Counted from the stretch's first letter, positions 42,001 to 51,454 are shown. The stretch: DNA of 64,000 bases from Marinimicrobium sp. C6131 (GCF_026153455.1 NZ_CP110629.1:558001-622000); one strand, 5' to 3'. Program-made: numbers and translations. The notes: generated by a model from the letters alone, not told the origin.

Positions 42001-42213
42001 GAAGTCGGGATTCAGGTTGCTCCGCTGATAGCGCACCCGGTGTCGCACAGAGAGCGCTCTCTCACCCGGTCCTTCGAGTCTGCTTGGTTGGCATCACTCA
42101 GGTCCGGTGTTCTCCTGTCTACTGGTTTACCAGCGCCGACTACCACCGAGCAATCACGACTTCTGATCTCCTCCTCGGCTTGCTGCTGATTATCCAATCA
42201 GCAGCTTTTTTTT
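42001..42213 (+). ncRNA. Candidate small RNA downstream of the BNR-4 gene
   Basis: A promoter-like pair at 41966-41994 and a perfect intrinsic terminator ending at 42213 bracket about 210 bases without a convincing protein gene. Just before the terminator is a C/U-rich stretch (42167-42176, TCTCCTCCTC) that could pair with Shine-Dalgarno sequences, a common seed type in Hfq-dependent RNAs. A small CTGGT-TT-ACCAG hairpin lies upstream of it. It could also be a long 3' tail of the BNR-4 message. No known RNA family is recognised. Confidence 0.5.
42182..42213 (+). terminator. Rho-independent terminator, rightward
   Basis: A perfect 10-bp stem (42182-42191 with 42196-42205, loop ATCC) is followed by eight T. 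It ends the candidate small RNA or the kinase-PL11-BNR-4 transcript. Confidence 0.93.
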
Positions 42214-42241
42214 GCCTGCCGTTCTCTCCTGAATTGAGCAC

Positions 42242-42267
42242 AAAAAAAGGCACCCAAAGGGTGCCTT
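42242..42267 (-). terminator. Rho-independent terminator of the TonB-dependent receptor gene
   Basis: On the minus strand a 9-bp stem (42247-42255 with 42259-42267) is followed by seven T. It lies 27 bases behind the receptor stop codon. Confidence 0.9.
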
Positions 42268-42293
42268 CAAGGGGTGTTGCTTGAGGAGAGCAC

Positions 42294-45200
42294 TTACATC
42301 CGGTAGGTGAAACCAGCGGAGAACATACGGCCAGACCACTGCAGGTCGTTGGTCCGTCCGACACCGGAGGTTTCCAGTTTCACCTCTTTGCCCAGGTTCC
42401 GCGCATCAACGTAGAACTTGAGGTTGTCATCATAGGTATAGGTGATCTTTCCGTCGATATAACCACTGGCATCTACGAACACCGGGAGACCATCAAACAC
42501 ACGCGCGTAGTACTCATCACGATAGTTGTAGGCCAGTTTTAGACTCCAGGTATCGTCCTCATAGAACGCCTCAAGGTTATAGGAGTTCTCTGACTGACCA
42601 CGCAGTGGCATCTGTTCGCCGGTCAGCGGGTTGAAGTCATCGACATTGTCGGCGGTAATGTAGGTGTAGTTGGCTTTGGCACCGGTATTGTTGAAGGGCT
42701 CAGGCAAGAAGTCGAAAAAGGTCGAGGCCTGGAGTTCAAAGCCCTTGGTGGTAATACCTTCTTTGTTCACCTGCTGACGAACATCCCACAGAGTGCCATC
42801 GTTGAAGAAGTCGACATCCTGCTGTGTTTCAGCGCCAAAGATATAGCTTGTAATGTCTTTGACGAAGTAAGCACCAGACAGGATAGAGCTGTCATTCGGG
42901 TACCAGGTCAGCGCAAGCTCACCCTGAGTCGCGCGGTAGGGGTCCAGATCCGGGTTACCCGCGGTACAGGTGTTCGGGGTCATCTGATCCCGTGCCAGCG
43001 GATAATCGCGCAGAGTACAGTCGGCGTTGATGTTCAGGTCGTTGATCTGTGGACGCGCCATCACTTTCGCCACGCCCAGATAGGCTTCCAACCCTTCGAT
43101 CATTTCCAGGGTCAGGTTCAGGCTGGGCAGAACATCCACGAAGTCTTCCTCAACGGTCCGACGACCTTCGAAAGCGCGCGGATCATCGGGGTCTTCGACA
43201 CCCGCCAGGTCTTCACCGTTTGGCCCGTAAATCGGGTTGCCATCTTCGTCGGTCTGCTCCACGAGCACCCGAATGCGGGAGAAGCCTTCGGAGGCGGTTT
43301 CGGTGCGAGCGACCCGAACACCAAAGTTACCGCGCAGTACCATGCTACCGACATCGGTCTCGAAATCGGCCTGTACGTAGGCGGACTGGGTCTGGACATT
43401 GATGTCGTAACGGCTGTCGATGGGTTGCAGGTTGCCGCGCGCCGCTTCAGCGGAGCTGAAACCACTGCGCTCGAGCAGAGCGGCCAGGTACGGCTCGGTA
43501 TCAACGGCCATGTAACTCTCGATGATATCCACGCCCGGGTTGTAATCCCGGAAGAACTTGTCGGTCGCAAAACGGTTTTCAACCAGTACCGCCTCGTGAT
43601 CGTCCTGGGTCCAGATGCGGGTTTCACCATCGACGGTATAGGGGTTGCCTACGGTCTGCATCAGGTTGTAGCCCCAGGCGTTGTTGGCGAAGTCCTGGTC
43701 GGTGGCAATAAAGCCTGTACGGTAAGCGGTGAAGAAGCTTTGCTCAGGGCTGTAAGTTACGTCAAACTTGGCAATGTTCTCGGACGCTTCACTCTGCGAG
43801 GGCGCGTATTTGAAGCGGTCCAAAGACGTGTACTGAGTGCCGTCATTGTAGTTGAAGGTATTGAAGGTATCTTCAACGTCGTCCTGATTGATGATGTAGG
43901 CGTCGGTAAAGTCAATTTCCGGAAGGTCATTGACCTGGGTGACGACAATGCCCCCCACGTTGTTCTGGGCGGTCTGGGTATCCCGGGAATCAATATCCTC
44001 AAACGTGGTGGATCGTGCGATATAGCCATCGATCACCAGATTGTCGTTGACATAGTCGAAACCGGCACGCATCACCTTGCGTTCCTGGTTCCAGTCAAAG
44101 TTCAGGGTCCGGTTTCTGACGGTGGCACCAATAGGAGTGCCCGCGGCGTTCACACCGTTGGTTACGAACTGGGTAACGTTCTTGTTGGCATCGACCACGG
44201 CGCTGTCGATATCAAAGGCCGAACCGACCTCCACTTGGAAGTTGCGGTCGGTCGCCAGTTTTTCACGCTCACCGTCGGTGTAGGAGAGGTCGAAAGACAG
44301 GTTGTCGGTAACGGCGTACTGTACTTCGACGTTGGCCGACAGGCGGTTTTCTTCACGGCCCCAGATACTGTAGCGGGGAGTGCTCGGGCTGTATTCATGC
44401 CACTGCTCCAGACAGGCTGTTTCGCTTGCCGAGTCGAGCCCCGCATCCATACACTCCTGTTGGGTGGAGTAGTCTGCATAAAGCTGGTCGACTGAGGTCT
44501 TACTGGCAACTCCGTCAACATCGTGATACTTCTGCCAGTTGGTATTACGCAGGCCGTGCAGCATCGTATGCACATCGGAGCCGGTAATATTCACCAGGAA
44601 GCCCAGGCGGTCGGATGCTTTGTAAACACCGGTCAGGTTGTACTTGGGCATCACCTCATCAATCATGGTGTTGTACTGGGCTTCCCCGTTGATTGACAGG
44701 AAATTTTCCTCAAACTCGTTGGGCTTGCGGGTATTGACCTGAATGGTACCACCCACGCCACCTTCGGTGAGTCGGGCTTCGGATCCTTTATAGACATCAA
44801 TCGACTTGACCAGCTCAGAGGCCATGTCCCGGAAGTCCACACTGCGGCTGCCGCCCATACCCATGGCGGTCACGCCATTCAGTTCAACGCGTACGAGCCC
44901 TGATTCGACGCCCCGGACACTGACTGAACTGCCTTCGCCCATATCGCGTTCGAGCTGAATGCCGGAAATCCGCTGCAGTGCCTCACCGATATTCTTATCG
45001 GGGAATTCACTGATGTCTTCGGCCACCAGAGAGTCCATCATGGTACCGGCTTCCCGCTTCCGGTCCAGGGCGCTGGTGTAGCTCTGACGGATGCCGGTGA
45101 CCAATACCTCTTCAAACATCGCATTCTCGGAGGAGGCGTTATCATCCTGAGATTGATTCTGCTGCTCTTCGTCCTGTTGGTCCTGAGCGTAGGCGCTGGT

Positions 45201-45329
45201 CGCCATAAAGGTGCTGCAGGCGGCGCCCGCCAATACGATAGAGGCAATGCGACTGGCCAGTGAGTTCTTTCTAAAGAGTGGTGTTGTCTTGGTGCAATCA
45301 AGCTTTTCAGACTGATTGTAGTTATTCAT
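42294..45329 (-). CDS. TonB-dependent outer-membrane receptor
   Basis: The 1011-residue protein has a signal peptide (about 25-49, ending SAYAQ) and an N-terminal Gln/Asp-rich spacer with a candidate TonB box (EEVLVTGIRQ, about 73). A plug domain follows (about 85-210: FPDKNIGEALQRISGIQLERD, VSVRGVESGLVRVELNG). A large barrel ends in SAGFTYRM with a terminal aromatic-hydrophobic pattern. It belongs to the Xanthomonas/Caulobacter-type receptors that import plant-polymer oligosaccharides using TonB energy. Being between the two PL11 genes, it most likely takes up rhamnogalacturonan oligosaccharides (inference). Confidence 0.93.
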   Translation of the reverse strand: MNNYNQSEKLDCTKTTPLFRKNSLASRIASIVLAGAACSTFMATSAYAQDQQDEEQQNQSQDDNASSENAMFEEVLVTGIRQSYTSALDRKREAGTMMDSLVAEDISEFPDKNIGEALQRISGIQLERDMGEGSSVSVRGVESGLVRVELNGVTAMGMGGSRSVDFRDMASELVKSIDVYKGSEARLTEGGVGGTIQVNTRKPNEFEENFLSINGEAQYNTMIDEVMPKYNLTGVYKASDRLGFLVNITGSDVHTMLHGLRNTNWQKYHDVDGVASKTSVDQLYADYSTQQECMDAGLDSASETACLEQWHEYSPSTPRYSIWGREENRLSANVEVQYAVTDNLSFDLSYTDGEREKLATDRNFQVEVGSAFDIDSAVVDANKNVTQFVTNGVNAAGTPIGATVRNRTLNFDWNQERKVMRAGFDYVNDNLVIDGYIARSTTFEDIDSRDTQTAQNNVGGIVVTQVNDLPEIDFTDAYIINQDDVEDTFNTFNYNDGTQYTSLDRFKYAPSQSEASENIAKFDVTYSPEQSFFTAYRTGFIATDQDFANNAWGYNLMQTVGNPYTVDGETRIWTQDDHEAVLVENRFATDKFFRDYNPGVDIIESYMAVDTEPYLAALLERSGFSSAEAARGNLQPIDSRYDINVQTQSAYVQADFETDVGSMVLRGNFGVRVARTETASEGFSRIRVLVEQTDEDGNPIYGPNGEDLAGVEDPDDPRAFEGRRTVEEDFVDVLPSLNLTLEMIEGLEAYLGVAKVMARPQINDLNINADCTLRDYPLARDQMTPNTCTAGNPDLDPYRATQGELALTWYPNDSSILSGAYFVKDITSYIFGAETQQDVDFFNDGTLWDVRQQVNKEGITTKGFELQASTFFDFLPEPFNNTGAKANYTYITADNVDDFNPLTGEQMPLRGQSENSYNLEAFYEDDTWSLKLAYNYRDEYYARVFDGLPVFVDASGYIDGKITYTYDDNLKFYVDARNLGKEVKLETSGVGRTNDLQWSGRMFSAGFTYRM

Positions 45330-45993
45330 TATTAAATCCCGCCTTAAATGTTAGTAAGTGGAAATTTTATGTAATGGTTACTTTGCTAACAGTGCCCATA
45401 GTATAACCAAAAAAAATCAAATTCAACAAAATATAGCCACGATAATAACGAGTTACAGTCACTAGCGGTCATATCAATCTCTTATTGATTTAAGAAACAA
45501 TATTTATATTTCATTAATGAATATGCAGGGTTTGAATCCGAATCCTGATCAAGGGGCCCAAAGGGGGGATACGCATAGGCGGGGTCGGCGGGAGATGGCG
45601 CCAGCGCAGGCGCTGCAGCGACGGCTTCGGCCTGGAGACCGGCCATGATGCCAGCCAGGATAGGGATATTTTGCGGATGATATGGTCGATAATACCTTTT
45701 GAGGTGTGAGTTGTGCCCTCCAGTGTTGAGGCCGGCCGCCTTTCCGGAAAGCAAGGGCGGTTGCTGCACTTGGCGGTTTGAAAACTATTGGCAAACAACG
45801 ACGAAAAGCACTAGAATCGTGATTGAAGCTGATGTAATATGATCATTGATGGTTTTTTGTTAGCAGTTACATAATGATAAATGACTAATTCCGTTGGTCT
45901 TTTCACCCTAAATAAGAATTCAGTTTCATCGCCATGTAGTTTTAACCGCTAATTCTACATCTCTTTCGTAAGATCACTTTCGGAGATTGCATA
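45330..45993. other. Long divergent control region between receptor and PL11 genes
   Basis: This 664-bp gap has AT-rich ends (45330-45530 and 45800-45993) and a GC-rich middle (about 45540-45780). Open frames in the middle are short, overlap in several frames and match nothing I know. The right AT-rich part holds TGATGT, TGATCA and TGGTTT at 45830, 45840 and 45850, again with 10-bp spacing. Promoters for both flanking genes should be in the AT-rich ends; I cannot assign them with confidence. Confidence 0.4.
45830..45859. promoter_or_regulatory. Candidate DeoR-type operator upstream of the long PL11 gene
   Basis: The bases TGATCATTGATG at 45840 match TGATCATTAATG at 35225 in 11 of 12 positions. 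Units start every 10 bp (45830, 45840, 45850), as in the rhaEW-transporter control region. Confidence 0.4.
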
Positions 45994-48900
45994 ATGAGAA
46001 AAGACGGAAGTTACTCCAAAGGCAAAATACGGGCGCTGGCGGTACCGCTGGTGCCGGTGTTGTTATCCACGATGCTGGTGGCCTGTGATGATGAGTACAC
46101 ACCGGCCGAACCTTTCAACGCCCCACCACTGACCGACGCTGAGCGCGACACCAGCGGCAGCTCCAATGTTGAGTACCTTGATCGCGGGCTGGTGGTTATG
46201 CCTGGCGAAGAGGAGGGGAATGTCCTCAGTTGGCGCTGGTCCGGTCTGGATGAACAGCGAATTATTTTCGCGGTTTATAAGAACGATGAGTTCTTCCGAA
46301 CCGTGCGCCCGGGAGAGCCTACCTTCCTGGAAGATCCCAACGGGATGCCGGGTGATACCTATCAGATCGAGGCCCTGGTCGACGATGAACAGAAAGATGT
46401 CTCGGCGGTCGTTGCGGCTCCGGAGACACCTTATCTGAGTATCCCCCTGAACAAACCGGCCAACGGCTTTGTGGACGGGGCGGAGTACAGTTACTCCGCG
46501 AATGATGCCTCCGCCGCCGACCTGACCGGCGATGGCCAGTACGAGCTGATCGTCAAATGGGAGCCTGACAATGCCAAAGATAATGCGCAGTCGGGCAAAA
46601 CCGGTGATGTGCTCATTGATGCCTATACGATGGAAGGCGACTTCCTCTGGCGCATCAACCTGGGACCGAATATTCGTGCCGGCGCTCACTATACCCAGTT
46701 TATTGCCTATGACTTCAATCAGGACGGTCGCGCCGAAGTGGCGATGAAGACTGCCGATGGCACCGTCGACGGTCGCGGCACAGTGATTGGCGACGCAGAA
46801 GCCGTCTATCGCAACGATGGTGGCTATATTCTGGACGGCCCCGAGTACCTGACCATGTTCGATGGCATTTCCGGTGAAGCGGTCAGTACCGTAGACTACA
46901 TCCCGCCTCGAGGCGAGGATATCAATGCGATCTGGGGGGACGACTATGGCAACCGGGTCGACCGTTTCCTGGCGGGCGTTGCGTATCTGGATGGTCAGAC
47001 ACCCAGTCTGGTGATGACGCGGGGCTATTACACGCGCGCGGTAGTGGCTACCTTCAACTTTGACGGAAGCAACCTGACTCAAAACTGGGTCTATGATTCG
47101 GCCGAGGATGAGTCGGGGCCAAGTCTGGCGGGGCAGGGGGCTCACAGTCTGAGTGTGGCCGATGTCGACAGCGACGGCAAAGACGAAATCATTTTCGGGG
47201 CGGCGACCCTGGATGACAATGGTACTCCGCTGTACAGCACCGGACTCGGGCACGGCGATGCGCTGCACGTCACGGATATTATTCCGGACAACCCCGGTCT
47301 CGAAATCTTCATGGTTCACGAAAGCTCCGGCGCCTACATTACCGAAGATGGTAATTTTGGTGTGGAAGTTCATGACGCCGAAACCGGTGAAATTCTCATC
47401 TCTCAGCCAAGCAACGGTGAAGGCGATGACGTGGGTCGCGGCGTAACCGGGGATATCGATCCGAACTATCCCGGCCTGGAAAGCTGGGGCTCTCGCGGTG
47501 GTCTGATGGCCGCTGATGGTACGGTCATTTCCGAGAACAAGCCGGCCATGAACTTTATGGTCTGGTGGGATGGCGATCTTAACCGTGAGATGCTGGACGG
47601 TACCGAAATCACCAAGTGGAACCCCGAATCCATGCTGGTGGAAGAGCCCCTGCTGAATGCGGGTACTTTCGCCAATGGTCTGGCGGTATCCAACAATGGT
47701 ACCAAGGCGACGCCCGCTCTGTCCGCCGACCTGCTGGGTGACTGGCGCGAAGAAGTGGTGTTGGCCAATGAGGCCAGCACCCGATTGATGGTCTACTCAA
47801 GCAATATTCCCACGGATGTTCGTTTGCCCACCCTGATGCATGATCGTCAGTATCGCACCGCCATTGCGTGGCAGAACGTTGGTTACAATCAGCCTCCGCA
47901 CCCCAGCTTTTATATGGGTTCGGATATGAAGCTGTACGATCATATCGTCAAGGAACTGCCTCAGTTCAAAACCCAGGCGGTCCCGGCCGAACCGGTCAGT
48001 GCCGCTGTCGTCCAGGGCAATAATGACAATGTTCTGGTCAAGGTGATTCCCGGTGATGCGGAGCTCGACTCCTTTGAAGTGTTCCGGAGTGAGTCCGATG
48101 CACGCGATTCCGCGACCAGTGTGGGTGTGGCCGAAGGTGGTGAGACATCGTTCATTGACGATTCCGCACGCCCGGATACAACCTACTATTACTGGGTCGA
48201 AGCCACCAATCTGAACGGCAATGCAATCTCGGGCATTGATGGTCCGTACCAGACACGACTGACATCCACGCAGATTCCCCGTGTCGAGGCGGCCAGCTCC
48301 AACAATTACGTCGATCTGACTTGGGTAACTGACCTGGAGTTGAGCGATATTTACATCTATCGCGCCGAGACCGACGATGTCGAGAACGTGCCTGAAAAAC
48401 CGTCCACGGCTTATGCGGAGGTCAACCCGAACGCGAAAACCTGGACCGATGGCGACACTGAAGAGGGTAGAAAGTACTACTACTGGCTTGAGTTGAGCAC
48501 GGTTGAAGGCGATACCATCGTCGCGGCGCCGGCGTTCGGTGAAAACCTGGTGGTTCCTGCCACCAACCTGAACGCCACTTACGCTGATGGTGTAATGACT
48601 GTCTGTTGGGACCTGGAGAATGTCGAGCCGGGCGCGACCTACAATGAGTTGTACCGCAACGACGTCAATGATGCCCCAGGTCGTACCCGGGTCTATCCGA
48701 TCAGTGATTCAGCTGTGATCTATGAAGGTTGCTTCGAGGATGCAGGTCCTGAAGGAGGCTTCGTCGAAGGTCAAGGCTACTGGTATATGTTCAAGCAGGT
48801 GGCGGGTAATGAAATTGTCGGCCCCTTCGGGTTTGGACTGGAGTCCAACGTTACCAACTTCTCGGCTGAGCTGGATCCGGTATTGGGTACCATCAATCTG

Positions 48901-49887
48901 AGCTGGAAGCTGTGGAACTTTGGGCAGGACATCGTCAATGTTGACCTGTACCGGAATACCAGCGACTCCCTTACCGGAAAAACCCTGGTGCGTGAAGATG
49001 TGAGAGCGCTGGATGGTCGTCTGCGCGATACCGGTGGCGACAATGGGTTTACCCAGAATGAAACCTACTGGTACTCCTTCGAGGTAACGCTGCAAGACGG
49101 CACTGTCGTCAATACCGATCCGGAAGGTGAGGTCTTGTTTGAGTTGCCTGAGCCGGAAACCAATATCCTCACGCGCCTGGAAGATGGTGGTATTCGCATC
49201 GACTGGAACCTGGAAAACTTCCAGGGCGAGATCAGTCAGATCGAAATACTGCGCAATACTGAAGCGTCCGCTGAAGGTGCGACCGTGGTGGTGTCCGAAG
49301 GTCTGGAACTGCGCGGTGTGTACGCCGAGTACGAGGGGCTGGTGGAGCTGCAGTCCTATTGGTACTTCATGCGGGTCACCATGGCCAATGGCGACGTCAT
49401 TGTCGGTGAGCCTTCCATGGAACTGGTGTATGAGGAGAACCCGAGCACGACCAGTCTGACCATCAACGAGAATGAAGATGGTTACTGCGAGATGTCCAAT
49501 GGTCTGATCGAGAGCAACTGGGCCGGCTATGAAGGCGATGGTTTCTCCAATACCGATAACGCCGAAGGTGAGTACATCACCTACAAGGTCAACATCCGCG
49601 ATGCGGGCACTTATCGGCTGCTGGTTCGTTACGCCAACGGTGCGGGGGACAACCGCTTCGCCCGTGTGGATATCAACAGCCAGATTGGCGTGGCCCAGAT
49701 TGATATGGAAGGCACCGGTGCCTGGGATACCTGGATGGAGTCCAGTGTGGATGTGGAACTTGAGTCAGGCGAGACTGACATTACCCTGTACGCCGGCTCC
49801 GGCGGTGGCCTGGGCAATGTCGACTACCTGTACATCAATGCTCTCACCACGGAAAATGCTCCGCAAGCGATTGCCTGTACGCCGTAA
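45994..49887 (+). CDS. Multidomain PL11 rhamnogalacturonan lyase with FN3-like repeats and CBM35/CBM6-type module
   Basis: The 1297-residue lipoprotein (lipobox LVAC, about residue 31) has a full PL11 catalytic propeller at about 55-650 (YSYSANDASAADLTGDGQYE, IRAGAHYTQF, KTADGTVDG, YNQPPHPSFYMGSD). Then come beta-sandwich domains at about 665-760 and 760-850. Three more, clearly related to each other, run from about 855 to 1150, each with an LYRN or ILRN motif. The last 130 residues are a CBM35/CBM6-like sugar-binding module (IESNWAGYEGDGFSNT, TLYAGSGGGLGNVDYLYIN). The design suggests a surface-bound endo-enzyme held on its polymer. The receptor gene is divergent. Confidence 0.93.
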   Translation: MRKDGSYSKGKIRALAVPLVPVLLSTMLVACDDEYTPAEPFNAPPLTDAERDTSGSSNVEYLDRGLVVMPGEEEGNVLSWRWSGLDEQRIIFAVYKNDEFFRTVRPGEPTFLEDPNGMPGDTYQIEALVDDEQKDVSAVVAAPETPYLSIPLNKPANGFVDGAEYSYSANDASAADLTGDGQYELIVKWEPDNAKDNAQSGKTGDVLIDAYTMEGDFLWRINLGPNIRAGAHYTQFIAYDFNQDGRAEVAMKTADGTVDGRGTVIGDAEAVYRNDGGYILDGPEYLTMFDGISGEAVSTVDYIPPRGEDINAIWGDDYGNRVDRFLAGVAYLDGQTPSLVMTRGYYTRAVVATFNFDGSNLTQNWVYDSAEDESGPSLAGQGAHSLSVADVDSDGKDEIIFGAATLDDNGTPLYSTGLGHGDALHVTDIIPDNPGLEIFMVHESSGAYITEDGNFGVEVHDAETGEILISQPSNGEGDDVGRGVTGDIDPNYPGLESWGSRGGLMAADGTVISENKPAMNFMVWWDGDLNREMLDGTEITKWNPESMLVEEPLLNAGTFANGLAVSNNGTKATPALSADLLGDWREEVVLANEASTRLMVYSSNIPTDVRLPTLMHDRQYRTAIAWQNVGYNQPPHPSFYMGSDMKLYDHIVKELPQFKTQAVPAEPVSAAVVQGNNDNVLVKVIPGDAELDSFEVFRSESDARDSATSVGVAEGGETSFIDDSARPDTTYYYWVEATNLNGNAISGIDGPYQTRLTSTQIPRVEAASSNNYVDLTWVTDLELSDIYIYRAETDDVENVPEKPSTAYAEVNPNAKTWTDGDTEEGRKYYYWLELSTVEGDTIVAAPAFGENLVVPATNLNATYADGVMTVCWDLENVEPGATYNELYRNDVNDAPGRTRVYPISDSAVIYEGCFEDAGPEGGFVEGQGYWYMFKQVAGNEIVGPFGFGLESNVTNFSAELDPVLGTINLSWKLWNFGQDIVNVDLYRNTSDSLTGKTLVREDVRALDGRLRDTGGDNGFTQNETYWYSFEVTLQDGTVVNTDPEGEVLFELPEPETNILTRLEDGGIRIDWNLENFQGEISQIEILRNTEASAEGATVVVSEGLELRGVYAEYEGLVELQSYWYFMRVTMANGDVIVGEPSMELVYEENPSTTSLTINENEDGYCEMSNGLIESNWAGYEGDGFSNTDNAEGEYITYKVNIRDAGTYRLLVRYANGAGDNRFARVDINSQIGVAQIDMEGTGAWDTWMESSVDVELESGETDITLYAGSGGGLGNVDYLYINALTTENAPQAIACTP

Positions 49888-49928
49888 TCGTGGGGCTCTG
49901 GGGCGTTCCCGCCCCAGTTCGTTACCAT

Positions 49929-49962
49929 GAAAAAGGGCCAGACTGATGTCTGGCCCTTTTTC
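49929..49962. terminator. Bidirectional Rho-independent terminator
   Basis: A long hairpin (49929-49943 with 49948-49962, loop TGAT) has AAAA on the left and TTTTT on the right. It can stop transcription from both convergent genes (PL11 and the aldolase paralogue). A second GC-rich hairpin (CTGGGGCG with CGCCCCAG) lies at 49899-49918. Confidence 0.9.
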
Positions 49963-50008
49963 ATTCTGTATGCGTTTCTGTTCAGACGGATCAATGAGCC
50001 GTGTGGCT

Positions 50009-51268
50009 TCAGAGGGTTGCCAGAAGCTGAGCTTCCTGTGCGGATAAGCCCACATAGGTGTCGATAGCCTCGGCGCAGCGCATGACCTCGATCGCATTCT
50101 GGTAGGCCTCGGCGGCCAGCCGGGAGTCACTGTCGCTTTGGCCCCATGCAATCATTCCGATACCGGGTATCAGGCAGACCGCAGGCGCTTCGCTTTGTGC
50201 GTTGTATTTGTAGTGATCGCTGCGCGTCTTCCGGTAGCGCGCGACCCCGTGTTCAAGGCGCTGCTTGAGCGTTTCCAGGGTGTCGCCGTCAGGGTTCCAG
50301 GGAATGAACAGCGGTTTCAGTTTGGTGTGCCTGAGGTGATGCAGGCAGGCCACGCCTTTGTCCGCCAGGCGGGCTGCATCGACTGAATTGACGAAACGCA
50401 ACACCTCTGGCCCTGATTCCACGGTTCCGATCACCGGGTTCCCATCGGATATCAGGTCGGTCAGAAGCGGCAGAATTCGCTCCAGGACATTCTGTCGTGC
50501 CGATTCGCTCAGGTCGCGATGGCGCGGGCCTCCGAAGGTCTTATCGCCCTTGTCCCGTGTGGCGATATAGCGGGACGCCGCTTCAATGATGTCCAACGTC
50601 TGTCGGTAGCAAAGCCTGTTGTCATCGGACCAGGTGGCGATGCCATTGCCGGCCAGCAGGGCGCCTATCGCGTCGGGGTTGCGGTTCCAGGCGGCCTGCA
50701 AGGGGATGCCCTGCTCGAAGCCCGGACGTGCCCGGGGGACCCAGAGCATTGCCTGACCCCAGATGCGTTCCGTCAGGGCTCTGGAGTTTTTACAGGCCCC
50801 CACGGCAATCGCTGCACACGGATGAATATGGTTGACGTGGGCGTAGGGCATCAATGCGTGCAGGGGCGTGTCCACTGAAGGGGCAGGAGCGGCCCGGTTG
50901 AATGTGGCTGCCTTGAACGGCTCCGACGGAATGGTCTGGAGACGATCCCGTGCGCGGCGCTCTCGTTGGTAGTGGTGCCGTAACGCTATCAGCTTCTCCT
51001 GATAAAGCGGAGAAAACTGGCTCCCGCTTGAGGTTTTCAGGTCTGTGCCGGCACTTTTGACCCAGATGACCTCGACGGGTTGACCGCTAAGTGGGTCCTT
51101 TTCGATGACTTTCAGTGAGGTGCTGCCGCCCCCGGTCGGAGTGATGCGACGATCCGCCCCGAGTCTGTTTGAGCGGTACACCAGCGCTTCCAGCGGTGAC
51201 AGCTGATTGGCCTGTGCATCATCCCAGGTGTCATGGATGTGGGTGTAACGATTGTCGCGGTAAGACAT
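50009..51268 (-). CDS. Stand-alone rhamnulose-1-phosphate aldolase-like protein with altered zinc site
   Basis: The 419-residue class II aldolase/adducin-family protein aligns with the first 420 residues of the fused RhaEW product and stops just where that protein's dehydrogenase begins. The first two zinc ligands are kept (His137 and His139 in VNHIHPC). The third is replaced: LEGHGIF of the fused enzyme is LAGNGIA here (Asn198). The protein may have lost or changed activity, or may act in regulation. It is transcribed away from the PL26 operon, with 186 bp between the starts. The rhamnose aldolase assignment of the family is firm; its activity is doubtful. Confidence 0.85.
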   Translation of the reverse strand: MSYRDNRYTHIHDTWDDAQANQLSPLEALVYRSNRLGADRRITPTGGGSTSLKVIEKDPLSGQPVEVIWVKSAGTDLKTSSGSQFSPLYQEKLIALRHHYQRERRARDRLQTIPSEPFKAATFNRAAPAPSVDTPLHALMPYAHVNHIHPCAAIAVGACKNSRALTERIWGQAMLWVPRARPGFEQGIPLQAAWNRNPDAIGALLAGNGIATWSDDNRLCYRQTLDIIEAASRYIATRDKGDKTFGGPRHRDLSESARQNVLERILPLLTDLISDGNPVIGTVESGPEVLRFVNSVDAARLADKGVACLHHLRHTKLKPLFIPWNPDGDTLETLKQRLEHGVARYRKTRSDHYKYNAQSEAPAVCLIPGIGMIAWGQSDSDSRLAAEAYQNAIEVMRCAEAIDTYVGLSAQEAQLLATL

Positions 51269-51454
51269 GGCTCGAACCCTGAATATGGCATCGTCGTTGG
51301 ATGAAAAAGGGTAGCGCAGGAATCACAAAAAGTCATTATAAATCAAATATTGTCAATAATCGTCGGTTGTGATAACGTTTCATGGATGAAAGGGTCGCTT
51401 CATGCGGCCTGAAAACGATAAAACCAACGCTGATCAACGCTAGAGTGCTCCTGA

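Noticed and set aside
41962..42189. A 75-codon frame in the gap after the BNR-4 gene
   Set aside because: Its start overlaps the candidate -35 box, it has no ribosome-binding site, and it ends in the terminator stem. A small RNA fits better.
45482..45798. Three overlapping minus-strand frames of 81-95 codons in the receptor-PL11 gap
   Set aside because: They overlap in different frames over the same bases, lack ribosome-binding sites, and the products look random (Pro/Ala/Arg-rich).
35124..51345. TGATTTATAATGA-like 13-mers at 35124, 41933, 41953 and 51333 as a single operator family
   Set aside because: At 35124 the match is mainly the TATAAT of a good promoter, and at 51333 it also contains TATAAT. 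Only the tandem pair at 41933/41953 is not explained this way, so I do not claim a common operator.
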